From an uncultured Desulfovibrio sp. (GTDB lineage Bacteria > Desulfobacterota > Desulfovibrionia > Desulfovibrionales > Desulfovibrionaceae), in contig URBN01000001.1 of the NCBI GenBank assembly GCA_900546145.1, positions 124,001 through 188,000 on the forward strand: a stretch of 64,000 nucleotides of DNA, read 5' to 3'. Made by a program: the position numbers and the translations under genes. Below are positions 8,402 through 17,447 of the stretch, in pieces (the first letter of the stretch is position 1; every line of letters begins with the position of its first letter). The notes below the pieces were generated by a model, which searched no databases, was not told the origin of the DNA, and saw nothing but the letters and a program-made list of their open reading frames with translations.

Positions 8402-8465
8402 TTCGCGGCTGCCGGGCTCCGGCCCGGACCGCGAATGACAGAAAGGGGCCGGAAGGCCCTTTTTC
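8402..8465 (+). terminator. Terminator of rpsB-tsf
   Basis: Two consecutive structures. An interrupted stem TTCGCGG..CCGCGAA with an inner GCCGGG..CCCGG pairing lies at 8402-8435. A classical terminator AAGGGGCC-GGAA-GGCCCTTTTT lies at 8444-8464. The second alone is enough for Rho-independent termination. Confidence 0.85.
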
Positions 8466-8501
8466 TGTTCCTGAAAACGACCGGACGGAGGTTGCTGGCA
8501 T

Positions 8502-10058
8502 ATGCCGCTCTGGGATTTTGCATGGGTCGCCGACCCCTCGGCCTGGGCCGGGCTGGGTACCCTGATTCTGCTCGAGATTGTCCTCGGTATCGACAACCTC
8601 GTCTTTATCTCCATCCTTGCTTCCACCCTGCCCAAATCCGAGCGCAGGCATGCGTTTCTCGTGGGCCTCGGTCTGGCTCTGCTCACGCGTCTCTTTCTGC
8701 TTTCGGTCATGGCATGGGTCGTCAGCCTCACGCAGCCTGTGGTGCACATTTTCGGCCACGGTTTCTCCTGGCGGGACTTCATCCTGATGGGAGGCGGAAC
8801 GTTCCTCCTCTTCAAGGGAACGATGGAGATGCATGACCGCCTGGAAGGCTCACCCATCGATACGCAGAAGAATACGACCAAGGCGGCGTTCTGGCAGGTC
8901 ATCGCCCAGATCGTGATTCTCGACGCCATCTTCTCCATGGACTCCGTCATTACGTCTGTAGGCATGGTGAAGCATCTTCCCATCATGTTCCTGGCCGTGA
9001 TTGCCGCAGTGGGATTCATGCTCATGGCTTCCGGGCCTCTGGTGGCCTTTGTGGAGCGCCATCCGACCATCATTATTCTCTGTCTCGGCTTCCTGCTCAT
9101 GATAGGCGTCAGCCTTATCCTGGACGGCATGGGCTTTGATATTCCGAAGGGCTATCTCTACACGGCCATCATTTTTTCCCTGCTCATCGAATTCTGCAAT
9201 CAGTATGCCCTGCGGAACCGAAGACGGCGGGTGAGTATGCGTAACATGCGCGAGGCTACGGCCCGAGTGATTCTCAGCATGCTCGGCGGCGGTTCTCCGG
9301 ATTCCGCGCCCATAGAGGCCGCAGCCCTCGCCTCCTCCGGCGCGTCAGCCTTCGCGCCCGAGGAGCGTGAAATGGTGGGCCGTGTTATCCGTCTTTCCGG
9401 ACGCACCGCCCGGTTTATTATGACGCCCTCGCAGCGCGCCAGCTGGCTGAATGTCAACGCTGATCTCCCGGAAGCCCAGCGCTTTGCCTCACGCACAGGT
9501 CTTTCCTGGCTGCCCGTGCGCGATCCGGCCACGGATGATGCCCTGGGCGTTGTCCCCGTGTCCAGCCTGGCCCGCGTTTCCGGACAGGGATCTTTCTGCC
9601 TGAAGGATCTCGTGCAGCCCGCGCCCACGGTCATTGAACATACTTCTCTGGCTGACCTTCTGGATGAATTCCGCGCGCACCCTGTGCCGCTCTCCTTTGT
9701 GGTGGACGAGTACGGTTCCGTGGTGGGCCTGCTCTCGCCCGCTGATCTTCTTTCCGTTCTCGCGGGTCAGCTCGGAGACCTGCCCTCGGATCCTGATTCC
9801 TGCCGCCGTCCGGATGGCTCATGGGTACTGCCCGGACGTCTGGCCGTGGATGCGGTTTCGTCCTGGCTTGGCATCATGCCCCCTGCGCACAGCACCTCGG
9901 CTACACTTGCCGGCCTCATCCTCGAGCGCCTCGGCCATATCCCGAAAGTCGGTGAGACATTCCGTGTGCAGGGCTGGAAAGTCCAGATCCTGCGCATGGA
10001 CGGACACCGCATTGATCAGGTGCGCATGGTCAGGCTCAAGCCAAAAAAGAATGGCTGA
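8502..10058 (+). CDS. TerC family integral membrane protein with CBS pair and CorC/HlyC domain
   Basis: A 518-residue protein in three parts. Residues 1-240 form a seven-helix TerC-type membrane domain with the acidic intramembrane motifs EIVLGIDNLVFIS and LDAIFSMDSVITS. About 290-430 is a CBS pair, including FVVDEYGSVVGLLSPADLL. The end is a CorC/HlyC-like domain (DAVSSWLGI to QVRMVRLKPKK). This is the YgdQ/YoaE architecture, thought to handle divalent metal ions, perhaps manganese export; the substrate is not known from sequence. It sits alone between the tsf terminator and the pyrH promoter. Confidence 0.9.
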   Translation: MPLWDFAWVADPSAWAGLGTLILLEIVLGIDNLVFISILASTLPKSERRHAFLVGLGLALLTRLFLLSVMAWVVSLTQPVVHIFGHGFSWRDFILMGGGTFLLFKGTMEMHDRLEGSPIDTQKNTTKAAFWQVIAQIVILDAIFSMDSVITSVGMVKHLPIMFLAVIAAVGFMLMASGPLVAFVERHPTIIILCLGFLLMIGVSLILDGMGFDIPKGYLYTAIIFSLLIEFCNQYALRNRRRRVSMRNMREATARVILSMLGGGSPDSAPIEAAALASSGASAFAPEEREMVGRVIRLSGRTARFIMTPSQRASWLNVNADLPEAQRFASRTGLSWLPVRDPATDDALGVVPVSSLARVSGQGSFCLKDLVQPAPTVIEHTSLADLLDEFRAHPVPLSFVVDEYGSVVGLLSPADLLSVLAGQLGDLPSDPDSCRRPDGSWVLPGRLAVDAVSSWLGIMPPAHSTSATLAGLILERLGHIPKVGETFRVQGWKVQILRMDGHRIDQVRMVRLKPKKNG

Positions 10059-10087
10059 TGCGTCAGGAAGCAGGTCCGGATTTCGCC

Positions 10088-10116
10088 TTGGAAACGGCAT
10101 GGCTTTCTGTTAGCAT
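10088..10116 (+). promoter_or_regulatory. Putative promoter of the pyrH operon
   Basis: TTGGAA (10088-10093) and TAGCAT (10111-10116) with 17-base spacing, about 65 bases ahead of pyrH. It would serve the seven-gene run from pyrH to tsaB. Confidence 0.5.
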
Positions 10117-10183
10117 GCCGGAAACCCGATCTGTGGCTTCTCTCGGGCACTTCAGCCCCCAGTCGGGAAAGGAGAAATGAGCC

Positions 10184-10897
10184 GTGGGAGATCTCAAGTA
10201 CAAGCGTGTTTTGGTCAAACTGAGCGGTGAAGCCCTCGCCGGCGACAAGCATTTCGGCATAGATCCTGATACCGTTGCCACGATCTGCCAGGAACTCGGC
10301 ACGGTCCTGGATCTTGGCGTCCAGATGGCACTGGTCATCGGCGGCGGCAATATTTTCCGTGGACTTTCCGGTTCGGCCAGGGGAATGGAACGTTCCTCCG
10401 CCGATTACATGGGCATGCTGGCCACTGTGCTGAATGCCCTGGCCGTGCAGGATATGCTGGAAAAACAGGGGCATCCCACACGCGTTCTCTCGGCCATCAC
10501 CATGGCCCAGGTCTGTGAGCCGTACATACGCCGCAGGGCTCTCAGGCATATGGACAAGGGGCGTGTTGTCATCTGCGCCGCCGGCACGGGCAATCCCTAC
10601 TTCACGACGGACACCACTGCTGCCCTGCGTGGCATGGAACTGCAGTGCGACGCCATTATCAAGGCCACCAAGGTTGACGGCATCTACGACAAGGATCCTG
10701 CGAAGTTCGCTGATGCCACGAAATTTGACACCATCACCTATGATGAAACCCTGAACCGCCATATCGGCGTCATGGATGCCACGGCGTTTGCCCTGGTGCG
10801 TGACAACAATCTGCCGATTATCGTCTGCCGCATGCTCGGAGGAGACATCATCCGGGCCGTGAAGGGCGAGAAAATCGGCACCATTGTGACCAAGTAG
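10184..10897 (+). CDS. pyrH: Uridylate kinase (UMP kinase)
   Basis: A 237-residue amino-acid-kinase-fold enzyme that phosphorylates UMP to UDP. Signatures are [22 protein letters not shown], and the NMP-site segment [16 protein letters not shown]. It starts at GTG 10184, supported by the GGAGA upstream; the ATG seven bases before it is out of frame. First gene of the pyrH-frr-uppS-cdsA-dxr-rseP-tsaB cluster, an order common in proteobacteria. Confidence 0.97.
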   Translation: MGDLKYKRVLVKLSGEALAGDKHFGIDPDTVATICQELGTVLDLGVQMALVIGGGNIFRGLSGSARGMERSSADYMGMLATVLNALAVQDMLEKQGHPTRVLSAITMAQVCEPYIRRRALRHMDKGRVVICAAGTGNPYFTTDTTAALRGMELQCDAIIKATKVDGIYDKDPAKFADATKFDTITYDETLNRHIGVMDATAFALVRDNNLPIIVCRMLGGDIIRAVKGEKIGTIVTK

Positions 10898-10920
10898 GCA
10901 GTTCGCGAAGGAGTATAGTT

Positions 10921-11481
10921 GTGGATATTGACGAGATTCTCCTCAATGCCGAGGAAAAAATGACCAAGGCTGTGGCCGCCCTGCACCGCGATTTTGGCAA
11001 GCTCCGCACGGGGCGCGCCAGCACGGCTCTCGTGGACAGCATCAAGGCCGATTACTATGGCACCCCCACTCCCATCTGCCAGATGGCTTCCGTAACCGTG
11101 CCTGACAGCCGTACCATCACTATTCAGCCCTGGGACAAGAGCGGCTTTTCTGCCGTGGAAAAGGCCATTCTGAAGTCTGACCTCGGTCTTACTCCCACCA
11201 ATGACGGCAAGGTTATCCGCATTGTCATCCCGCCGCTGACCGAGGATCGCCGCAAAGAACTGGTCAAGGTCGGCCGCAAGTATGCCGAAGAATCCAGGGT
11301 TGCCGTACGCAACGTGCGCCGTGAGGCCAATGAAGCGCTGAAGAAACTCGAAAAGGACAAGACCATCACCGAGGACGAGCGCAAGAAGGCCGAGGCCGAC
11401 GTTCAGGATCTCACCAACAAGTACGTCGGCAACGTGGATAAGGCCTTCGAGGCCAAGGAACAGGAAATCCTCGCCATCTAG
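10921..11481 (+). CDS. frr: Ribosome recycling factor
   Basis: A 186-residue RRF that splits post-termination ribosomes with EF-G. Signatures are LRTGRAS near residue 34, [13 protein letters not shown], and the long-helix segment [21 protein letters not shown]. The GTG start at 10921 follows AAGGAG. It directly follows pyrH. Confidence 0.98.
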   Translation: MDIDEILLNAEEKMTKAVAALHRDFGKLRTGRASTALVDSIKADYYGTPTPICQMASVTVPDSRTITIQPWDKSGFSAVEKAILKSDLGLTPTNDGKVIRIVIPPLTEDRRKELVKVGRKYAEESRVAVRNVRREANEALKKLEKDKTITEDERKKAEADVQDLTNKYVGNVDKAFEAKEQEILAI

Positions 11482-11499
11482 GGACGGATTCTCTCAGTT

Positions 11500-12246
11500 A
11501 TGGAAAAAACTTCCATGCCCCAACATGTGGCAATCATTATGGACGGCAATGGCCGCTGGGCGCAGGCCCGCGGCCTGAGCCGCTCCCAGGGACACCGCGC
11601 GGGTGCCGAGGCTGTCCGCGGGATTGTCACTTACTGCCGCAGGATCGGACTCAGGCATCTTACCCTTTATACGTTTTCCTCAGAGAACTGGTCCCGTCCC
11701 AAAACGGAAATTTCCGCGCTGTTTTCCCTGCTGCTTGAATTTCTCAGAACAGAGATGCCGCGCATGCTCCGGGAAGGGATCTCCCTCAAAATCTTCGGTG
11801 ATCTGGACGGCCTGCCCTTTCCTGTGCGCTCTGCCCTCCGCATGGCGGTTAAAAGCACGGCCGGAGGCAGGGAGATGGATCTGAACCTGGCCCTGAACTA
11901 CGGCAGCAGGCAGGAAATCGTGCGCGCCGTGCAGGAGATTATTTCGGAAGGCATTCCCGCTGAAAGCGTTACGGAACAGACCATCGCGGACCATCTTTAC
12001 ACGGCCGGACAGCCTGATCCTGATTTTGTGATCCGTACAAGCGGCGAACTCAGGCTGAGCAACTATCTGCTCTACCAGTCCGCCTACTCGGAATTTTATT
12101 TCACTCCCGTGGCCTGGCCCGACTTTACTCCCGCTGAGATGGAAAAGGCCCTGGAGGCCTATGCTCACCGCAAGCGCCGCTTCGGGAAGACACAGGAACA
12201 GATAGACGCCGCTGCCGGCGAACCGGGAAATGGAGCTGATAAATGA
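11500..12246 (+). CDS. uppS: Isoprenyl (undecaprenyl) diphosphate synthase
   Basis: A 248-residue cis-prenyltransferase making the C55 lipid carrier for peptidoglycan. IMDGNGRWA (catalytic Asp15) and RSQGHRAGAE are near the N-terminus; the C-terminal signature is RTSGELRLSNYLL with EFYF and WPDF. Its stop codon overlaps the cdsA start (ATGA), implying translational coupling. Confidence 0.97.
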   Translation: MEKTSMPQHVAIIMDGNGRWAQARGLSRSQGHRAGAEAVRGIVTYCRRIGLRHLTLYTFSSENWSRPKTEISALFSLLLEFLRTEMPRMLREGISLKIFGDLDGLPFPVRSALRMAVKSTAGGREMDLNLALNYGSRQEIVRAVQEIISEGIPAESVTEQTIADHLYTAGQPDPDFVIRTSGELRLSNYLLYQSAYSEFYFTPVAWPDFTPAEMEKALEAYAHRKRRFGKTQEQIDAAAGEPGNGADK

Positions 12247-13046
12247 GTGTGAATCATGAAGTGGATGTCAAGCGCACGGTGACCGGGCTTATCATGGCCG
12301 CGGTCGTTGTGGGCGTTCTCTGTGTGCGCGGACTGCCCATGCTGATGCTTATCATGCTGGTGGCCGCCCTCGGTCTCTGGGAGTTCTTCTCGCTTTTCTG
12401 GGGGAAGACAGGCCGCATCCCCACGCGCTGCTGCGCTATTCTTCTCGGCTGGGGCATGCTCCTCCTGACCTGGATGCACAGGCCACAGGACGCCCTGGTC
12501 TGCCTCGGCGCCGGTTTTGTGCTGGCGGCTATCAGTTTCCTTTTCCGCTGGCGCGTGGTTGAGGAAGCCTTCGAACCGAGCGGCATTTTCATGGCTGGTC
12601 TCGCCTACGTCCCGCTGCTGCTCCTGCCGGCTACGTATCTTTCCAACGTGCGCCTCATCTTCATCATCGCAGCCGTGGCCATTTCCGATACCTGTGCCTA
12701 CTTCATCGGTTCCCGCTACGGACGCCACAAACTCTGGCCGAGCGTGAGCCCCAACAAGAGTTCCGAAGGCGCTGTCGCGAGCCTTGTGGGCTGCGTGATC
12801 TTCTGCATGATTTACGGCGCATTCTTCGGCAAGGTCAGCGTGCTTGCCTTCCTGCCCCTCGGTATCGCGGTCAATGCCTTTGCCCAGCTCGGCGATCTCT
12901 TTGAGTCGGCGCTCAAGCGTTCTGCCAAAGTCAAGGATTCCGGCAATCTCTTTCCCGGACACGGCGGCATGCTCGACAGGGCGGACAGCCTGCTCTTCGC
13001 CATGCCCATGTTCGCCGTCGTGGACCAGTGGTTCTTCTTCTTTTAG
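12243..13046 (+). CDS. cdsA: Phosphatidate cytidylyltransferase
   Basis: A 267-residue membrane enzyme that makes CDP-diacylglycerol from CTP and phosphatidate. It has about seven or eight hydrophobic segments and the C-terminal family signature KDSGNLFPGHGGMLDRAD. CDP-diacylglycerol feeds PssA and the PgpA branch, both encoded further right in this window. The start overlaps the uppS stop by four bases. Confidence 0.95.
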   Translation: MSVNHEVDVKRTVTGLIMAAVVVGVLCVRGLPMLMLIMLVAALGLWEFFSLFWGKTGRIPTRCCAILLGWGMLLLTWMHRPQDALVCLGAGFVLAAISFLFRWRVVEEAFEPSGIFMAGLAYVPLLLLPATYLSNVRLIFIIAAVAISDTCAYFIGSRYGRHKLWPSVSPNKSSEGAVASLVGCVIFCMIYGAFFGKVSVLAFLPLGIAVNAFAQLGDLFESALKRSAKVKDSGNLFPGHGGMLDRADSLLFAMPMFAVVDQWFFFF

Positions 13047-13061
13047 TCGGAGATTTTTCGC

Positions 13062-14405
13062 ATGGCTCAGATATGGCCCGGACTCAAAGGCCCGGGCGTC
13101 CGCTTTATCACGGCGCCTCCTTCTTCAGAATGGCAGAAAAGGAAGCGCCGTCATGTTGTTGTTCTCGGTTCCACCGGCAGCATCGGGCGTAATACCCTGT
13201 CTGTCATAGAGAGCCATCCCGATTCTTTCAGCGTGGAAGGTCTGGCCTGCGCTACCAGTGTTGATCGCCTCCTTGAACAGGCCCTGCGTCACAGACCGGG
13301 GCACGTGGCCGTGCTTGACGAGGCGGCCGCCACGAAGCTTAAAAAGCTTCTGCCGGCAGATTACTGTCCTGAAATTTTCGTGGGCCCGGAAGGGTACCGC
13401 GCTCTGGCCGGCCTTGAGAGTGCGGATACCGTGCTTTCAGCCCAGTCCGGCGCTGCCGGGCTTGCCGGCACGCTGGCCGCGGCGCTCGCCGGCAAAGTCG
13501 TCTGTCTTGCCAACAAGGAGTCTCTTGTGCTCGCAGGCGATCTTCTGAGGTATGTCTGCGCCGCCACGGGAGCCTCCATTCTGCCCGTGGATTCCGAGCA
13601 TTTCGCCATTTTCGACTGCCTCTGCGGCCGTGGCGACGACGCGGATCACCTCATTCTGACAGCGTCCGGAGGCGCCTTCAGGGGCAGAAAGAAGGAAGAT
13701 CTCGCTTCCGTCACTCCGGCTCAGGCGCTCAGGCATCCCAACTGGAACATGGGCGCCAAGATCACCGTGGACTCGGGCACGCTCATGAACAAAGCCCTGG
13801 AGCTCATTGAGGCCTGTCAGCTGTACGGGCTCAGTGAAGAAAAGGTGCGCGTCCTCGTGCACCCGCAGTCCATCGTGCATTCCCTCGTGGCTTTCAAAGA
13901 CGGCAGCCAGCTCGCCCAGCTCGGCGTGCCTGACATGCGGCTGCCCATCGGCGCCTGTCTGCTCTGGCCGCGCGTGGAATCCCCCCTCGTTGCGCCTCTT
14001 GATCTTGCCGCCGTCGGCACGCTCACCTTCGAGAATGTGGATGACGAGGCTTTCCCCGCCCTTACCCTTGCCCGCAGGGCGCTGAGAGTCCGCTCGGGTA
14101 TGTGCGTCGTCCTGAACGGCGCCGACGAAGAGGCCGTGGCGCTCTTTCTCTGCGGAAAGTGCCGGTTCACGGATATTACCGCGGCCGTGGCCCACGCTAT
14201 GGACGAGCATCTTACTGAAATGCGCCGGACCGGCGGCATGGGGCAGGGCGAACCCTTCAGCCTCTACGGCCGTATTCCTTCCCTGACAGGCAGGGCCCTT
14301 GAGGAGGCTGCCTGGAGGCAGCTCGGACGCATCAGCGAACTGGATGCCGGCGCGCGCAGCGCCGTGCGTGAATATGTGACAGGCGGAGGAGCCCGCACGT
14401 GTTAA
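13062..14405 (+). CDS. dxr: 1-deoxy-D-xylulose 5-phosphate reductoisomerase
   Basis: A 447-residue DXR, the committed step of the MEP isoprenoid pathway. The NADPH-binding GSTGSIG lies near residue 32, followed by LANKESLV, LPVDSEHFAIF and the catalytic-loop region NWNMGAKITVDSGTLMNK. It carries about 25 extra N-terminal residues before the Rossmann fold. It overlaps the rseP start. Its product feeds UppS and the polyprenyl synthase encoded at 50100-51071. Confidence 0.97.
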   Translation: MAQIWPGLKGPGVRFITAPPSSEWQKRKRRHVVVLGSTGSIGRNTLSVIESHPDSFSVEGLACATSVDRLLEQALRHRPGHVAVLDEAAATKLKKLLPADYCPEIFVGPEGYRALAGLESADTVLSAQSGAAGLAGTLAAALAGKVVCLANKESLVLAGDLLRYVCAATGASILPVDSEHFAIFDCLCGRGDDADHLILTASGGAFRGRKKEDLASVTPAQALRHPNWNMGAKITVDSGTLMNKALELIEACQLYGLSEEKVRVLVHPQSIVHSLVAFKDGSQLAQLGVPDMRLPIGACLLWPRVESPLVAPLDLAAVGTLTFENVDDEAFPALTLARRALRVRSGMCVVLNGADEEAVALFLCGKCRFTDITAAVAHAMDEHLTEMRRTGGMGQGEPFSLYGRIPSLTGRALEEAAWRQLGRISELDAGARSAVREYVTGGGARTC

Positions 14406-15475
14406 TTACGATTATTGCCGTCGTTGTTGTTTTTGGCGGTCTTATTTTCTTCCATGAACTCGGACATTTTTCCGTTGCCCGTCTTTTCAACATGGGTGTT
14501 TCCACGTTTTCCCTCGGCTTCGGCCCCAAGATTCTGAAAAAGAAGGTTGGCAAGACCGAGTACGCCCTGTCACTGCTGCCTCTCGGCGGCTATGTCGCCC
14601 TGGTGGGCGAGACAGACGAGGCGGAGCTCCCTGAAGGCTTCACAAAAGAAGACAGCTTTTCCCTGCGCCCTGCATGGCAGCGGCTGCTTGTCGTTCTGGC
14701 CGGCCCCGTCGCCAACATGCTTCTCGCGCTCATCCTCTGCTGGATCATGGCCTTTACCTGGGGCGAGCACGTCCTGCTTCCCAGCGTGGGCGCGGTACAG
14801 CAGGATTCTCCTGCCTTCAAGGCCGGGCTGAAGCCCGGTGATCAGATTGTGGCCATTGACGGGAAAGAGACGAAGACCTGGCAGGACATGTCCGACGCCA
14901 TAGCCGGCAGCAACGGCAGAACCCTTTCCTTCGATGTGATGGGGCAGGGCGGAGGAGACGTACGCAATGTGGAAGTCACGCCTGTGCGCAGCCAGCGCAA
15001 GACCATCTTCGGCGAAGATGAGACGGCATGGCTCGTAGGCGTGCGCGCTTCCGGAGCTTTTGCGACCAATGAACTCAGCGCCTCGGAGAGCATCCGGAGC
15101 GGCTGGAAGCAGTGCTGGAATATGATCGTCCTTACCTGGGAGGGCTTCGTAAAGCTTATTGAGCGGGTGGTGCCAGCGGATCAGGTCGGCGGTCCCATCA
15201 TGATTGCCCAGGTCATCGGTGAGCAGGCGCATAACGGTCTTGAGGGACTGCTGGGCCTCGCTGCGCTCATCAGCATTAACCTTGGCATTCTCAACCTGCT
15301 GCCCGTGCCTGTTCTCGATGGCGGAACCTGTGTGTTCTGCCTGGCGGAAATCATCTGCCGCAGGCCGGTCAACAAGAAGTTCATCGATTATTCCATGCGC
15401 GTGGGAGTGGCGCTGCTGATTGCTCTCATGGTTTTCGCCACGTTCAATGACGTCATGCGCATCATACGGGGATAG
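14399..15475 (+). CDS. rseP: RIP metalloprotease, site-2 protease
   Basis: A 358-residue membrane zinc protease. HELGHF is at residues 19-24 in the first membrane helix, a PDZ domain is around residues 110-190 (SPAFKAGLKPGDQIVAIDG), and the LDG motif occurs in NLLPVPVLDGG. This family cleaves anti-sigma factors or signal-peptide remnants within the membrane. The start is GTG at 14399, overlapping the dxr stop. Confidence 0.95.
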   Translation: MLITIIAVVVVFGGLIFFHELGHFSVARLFNMGVSTFSLGFGPKILKKKVGKTEYALSLLPLGGYVALVGETDEAELPEGFTKEDSFSLRPAWQRLLVVLAGPVANMLLALILCWIMAFTWGEHVLLPSVGAVQQDSPAFKAGLKPGDQIVAIDGKETKTWQDMSDAIAGSNGRTLSFDVMGQGGGDVRNVEVTPVRSQRKTIFGEDETAWLVGVRASGAFATNELSASESIRSGWKQCWNMIVLTWEGFVKLIERVVPADQVGGPIMIAQVIGEQAHNGLEGLLGLAALISINLGILNLLPVPVLDGGTCVFCLAEIICRRPVNKKFIDYSMRVGVALLIALMVFATFNDVMRIIRG

Positions 15476-15490
15476 TGCGGGGGTACGGCC

Positions 15491-16324
15491 ATGCCTGCGC
15501 GTAAAAGGTTTTCCACCGGACTGGAACTTGTGCTCAATGCCTGCGAGGGAGATCTGCAGATCGTCCTCACGGATGATGAGGAGCTTCTCTGCGCCCAGAA
15601 CTGGGCTGTTGCCAATAACGGAACCGAAATTCTGGCTCCCGCAATCAGGCAGATTTTTGCCCTTACCGGGAAAAGGCTGGCTGATTTGAAGCGCATAGGC
15701 TGTGTCCGGGGGCCCGGCGGCTTTACGGGCATACGCCTCGTGCTGGCCACTGCCGCAGCGCTGAGGCGCACCACAGGCGCCCAGCTGGCCGCTCTCGATT
15801 ATCTGCGCGCCCTGGCCACGACCCTCGCCATGCAGGAGCAGCTGCTCTACGGGAACCGCATCTGGGTGCTGACGCACGCCCGGCGCGGCCTGGTTCATGC
15901 CTGCTGCCACCTGTGCTTCGGTCCTGTCATTCCTGCCGCTGCCATGAGAGAGGTTGAACTGGCCACGCCGGAAGAGGTTATGGAGGCGATCAGCCTTCAG
16001 ACCGCTGATGGCAGGGGCCGCGTGCATGTCCTGGGCAGCGGGCTTGTCCGTAACGTGGGACTCAGGGAATCCCTGGAAGATCTCGCGGCCCGCTGCGGCA
16101 CGCTCAGTGTCCGTACGGACATTATCCGTCCTTCAGTTCCGGCTCTCTGCCTGCTCGGACGTCATGGTGATTATTTCCCGAAGGACGTGGAACCTCTGTA
16201 TGTGCGGCCCTGCGATGCCATAGAGAATCTCCCCCGCCTGGCCGAGAAAATGGGATGCAGCGCCAGCCGCTCCGTGAGCGATCTTGACCGCATGCTGCAT
16301 GAGGAGCCGCACAGCGCCATCTGA
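15491..16324 (+). CDS. tsaB: tRNA threonylcarbamoyladenosine biosynthesis protein TsaB
   Basis: A 277-residue ASKHA-fold protein. The clearest signature is GPGGFTGIRLVLATAAALRR, the TsaB dimer and TsaD-contact region. The N-terminal strand that is usually ILAIDTS is degenerate here (GLELVLNACEG), which is acceptable because TsaB is non-catalytic. It assists TsaD in making t6A37. Last gene of the pyrH operon, followed by a terminator. Confidence 0.85.
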   Translation: MPARKRFSTGLELVLNACEGDLQIVLTDDEELLCAQNWAVANNGTEILAPAIRQIFALTGKRLADLKRIGCVRGPGGFTGIRLVLATAAALRRTTGAQLAALDYLRALATTLAMQEQLLYGNRIWVLTHARRGLVHACCHLCFGPVIPAAAMREVELATPEEVMEAISLQTADGRGRVHVLGSGLVRNVGLRESLEDLAARCGTLSVRTDIIRPSVPALCLLGRHGDYFPKDVEPLYVRPCDAIENLPRLAEKMGCSASRSVSDLDRMLHEEPHSAI

Positions 16325-16386
16325 TCCCACGGCCGTCCCGGGACTCCCTCCACAGGGAGGCGCCCAGGCCAATGGTGTAATGAAAA

Positions 16387-16415
16387 AGGCCCCGTTTCTG
16401 CGGGGCCTCTTTTTT
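16387..16415. terminator. Terminator between tsaB and ribF
   Basis: An 8-bp stem AGGCCCCG-TTTCTG-CGGGGCCT is followed by CTTTTTTC on the plus strand. On the minus strand five T residues follow the stem, so it can stop the convergent ribF transcript as well. Confidence 0.85.
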
Positions 16416-16429
16416 CAGAATTTTTAATC

Positions 16430-17356
16430 TTAGATGGTGTCGTGAACGTCCTGTGTATACCAGGGGCGGGCGCTGGCGATGTCCTTCTGTATCTGTGCGG
16501 TCAGTTCGGACGCGTTCGCAAAGCGGTGCTCCCCGCGGAGTCTGGCCAGGAAGGAGAGCATGATTTCTTCTCCGTACAGATTGAGATCACAGTCGAGAAG
16601 AAAGCTCTCAACCGTGCGCTGGCTGCCATGGAACGTGGGGTTGCAGCCGATATTGGTAACTGCCTCGTATACCTTCCCGCGGAGCGTCACTGTGGTGGCG
16701 TAAACGCCGTCCGGCGGCAGAAGGACATTGGGTACGGCGACGTTTGCCGTGGGAAATCCGAGTCCTGTGCCTCTCCCCTCGCCGTGGATGACTCTTCCGG
16801 TAAAACTGTGGGGCCGGCCGAGCATGGTTCTCGCGAGCTGCATGTTTCCGGATTCGATAATACTTCTGAGCCGGGTGGAGCTGACAGGCGAGCCGTCGAG
16901 CATGAGCGGGGAAACCTGCTCCACGCCGAAACCGTCATCAAGCCCGATCTGGCGCAGTGTGGAATAGTCGCCGGAGCGGCCCTTTCCCAGCTTGAAGTCG
17001 TAACCGATGACGAGATGGCTGATGTTCAGCGGGTAGAGGTACTGATGGAGAAATTCAATGGGTGACAGGGCAGCCATTTCTCTGGAGAAGGTAAGTTCCA
17101 GAAGATAGTTGACGCCCAGTTTCGCGAGAAGGCGGCGGCGCATGCCCTGATCGGCCAGGGGAACCATGAGCTGCCCGGAGAGGACCGCACGCGGATGCGG
17201 CCAGAATGTGACAACCACGCAGTCGAGACTGTTCTGTCGGCAGACCTCAAGTGTGCGTCGTATAAGCTTTTGATGTCCGATGTGCACGCCATCGAAGTTG
17301 CCGATGGTGATGCCGGCCCTGCGGCCTTCGGAAAGCTGTTCGGGAGTAGTGACCAT
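16430..17356 (-). CDS. ribF: Bifunctional riboflavin kinase / FAD synthetase
   Basis: A 308-residue enzyme. The N-terminal adenylyltransferase domain has ITIGNFDGVHIGHQKL; the C-terminal flavokinase domain has GRGTGLGFPTANV and PPDGVYAT. It makes FMN and FAD from riboflavin. The ATG at 17356 has AAGGAAAAA upstream; the longer frame upstream lies inside a hairpin. It follows the helicase gene on the same strand. Confidence 0.96.
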   Translation of the reverse strand: MVTTPEQLSEGRRAGITIGNFDGVHIGHQKLIRRTLEVCRQNSLDCVVVTFWPHPRAVLSGQLMVPLADQGMRRRLLAKLGVNYLLELTFSREMAALSPIEFLHQYLYPLNISHLVIGYDFKLGKGRSGDYSTLRQIGLDDGFGVEQVSPLMLDGSPVSSTRLRSIIESGNMQLARTMLGRPHSFTGRVIHGEGRGTGLGFPTANVAVPNVLLPPDGVYATTVTLRGKVYEAVTNIGCNPTFHGSQRTVESFLLDCDLNLYGEEIMLSFLARLRGEHRFANASELTAQIQKDIASARPWYTQDVHDTI

Positions 17357-17402
17357 TTTTTCCTTGTGTGCCTTCCCGGGGAGAGAGTCCGGGCGCGAAG
17401 GC

Positions 17403-17429
17403 GCCTTCTCCGTTTTTTCAGGAGAAGGC
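17403..17429. other. Intercistronic hairpin between helicase and ribF
   Basis: A perfect 9-bp stem GCCTTCTCC / GGAGAAGGC encloses a nine-base loop rich in T (plus) or A (minus). No U-run follows on either strand, so it is not a classical terminator. It may be a processing or stability element. Confidence 0.45.
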
Positions 17430-17447
17430 CTTAACAAACCGTTTCAG

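Noticed and set aside
6454..8523. A 689-codon minus-strand frame opposite rpsB and tsf
   Set aside because: Antisense to two highly conserved genes; no independent features.
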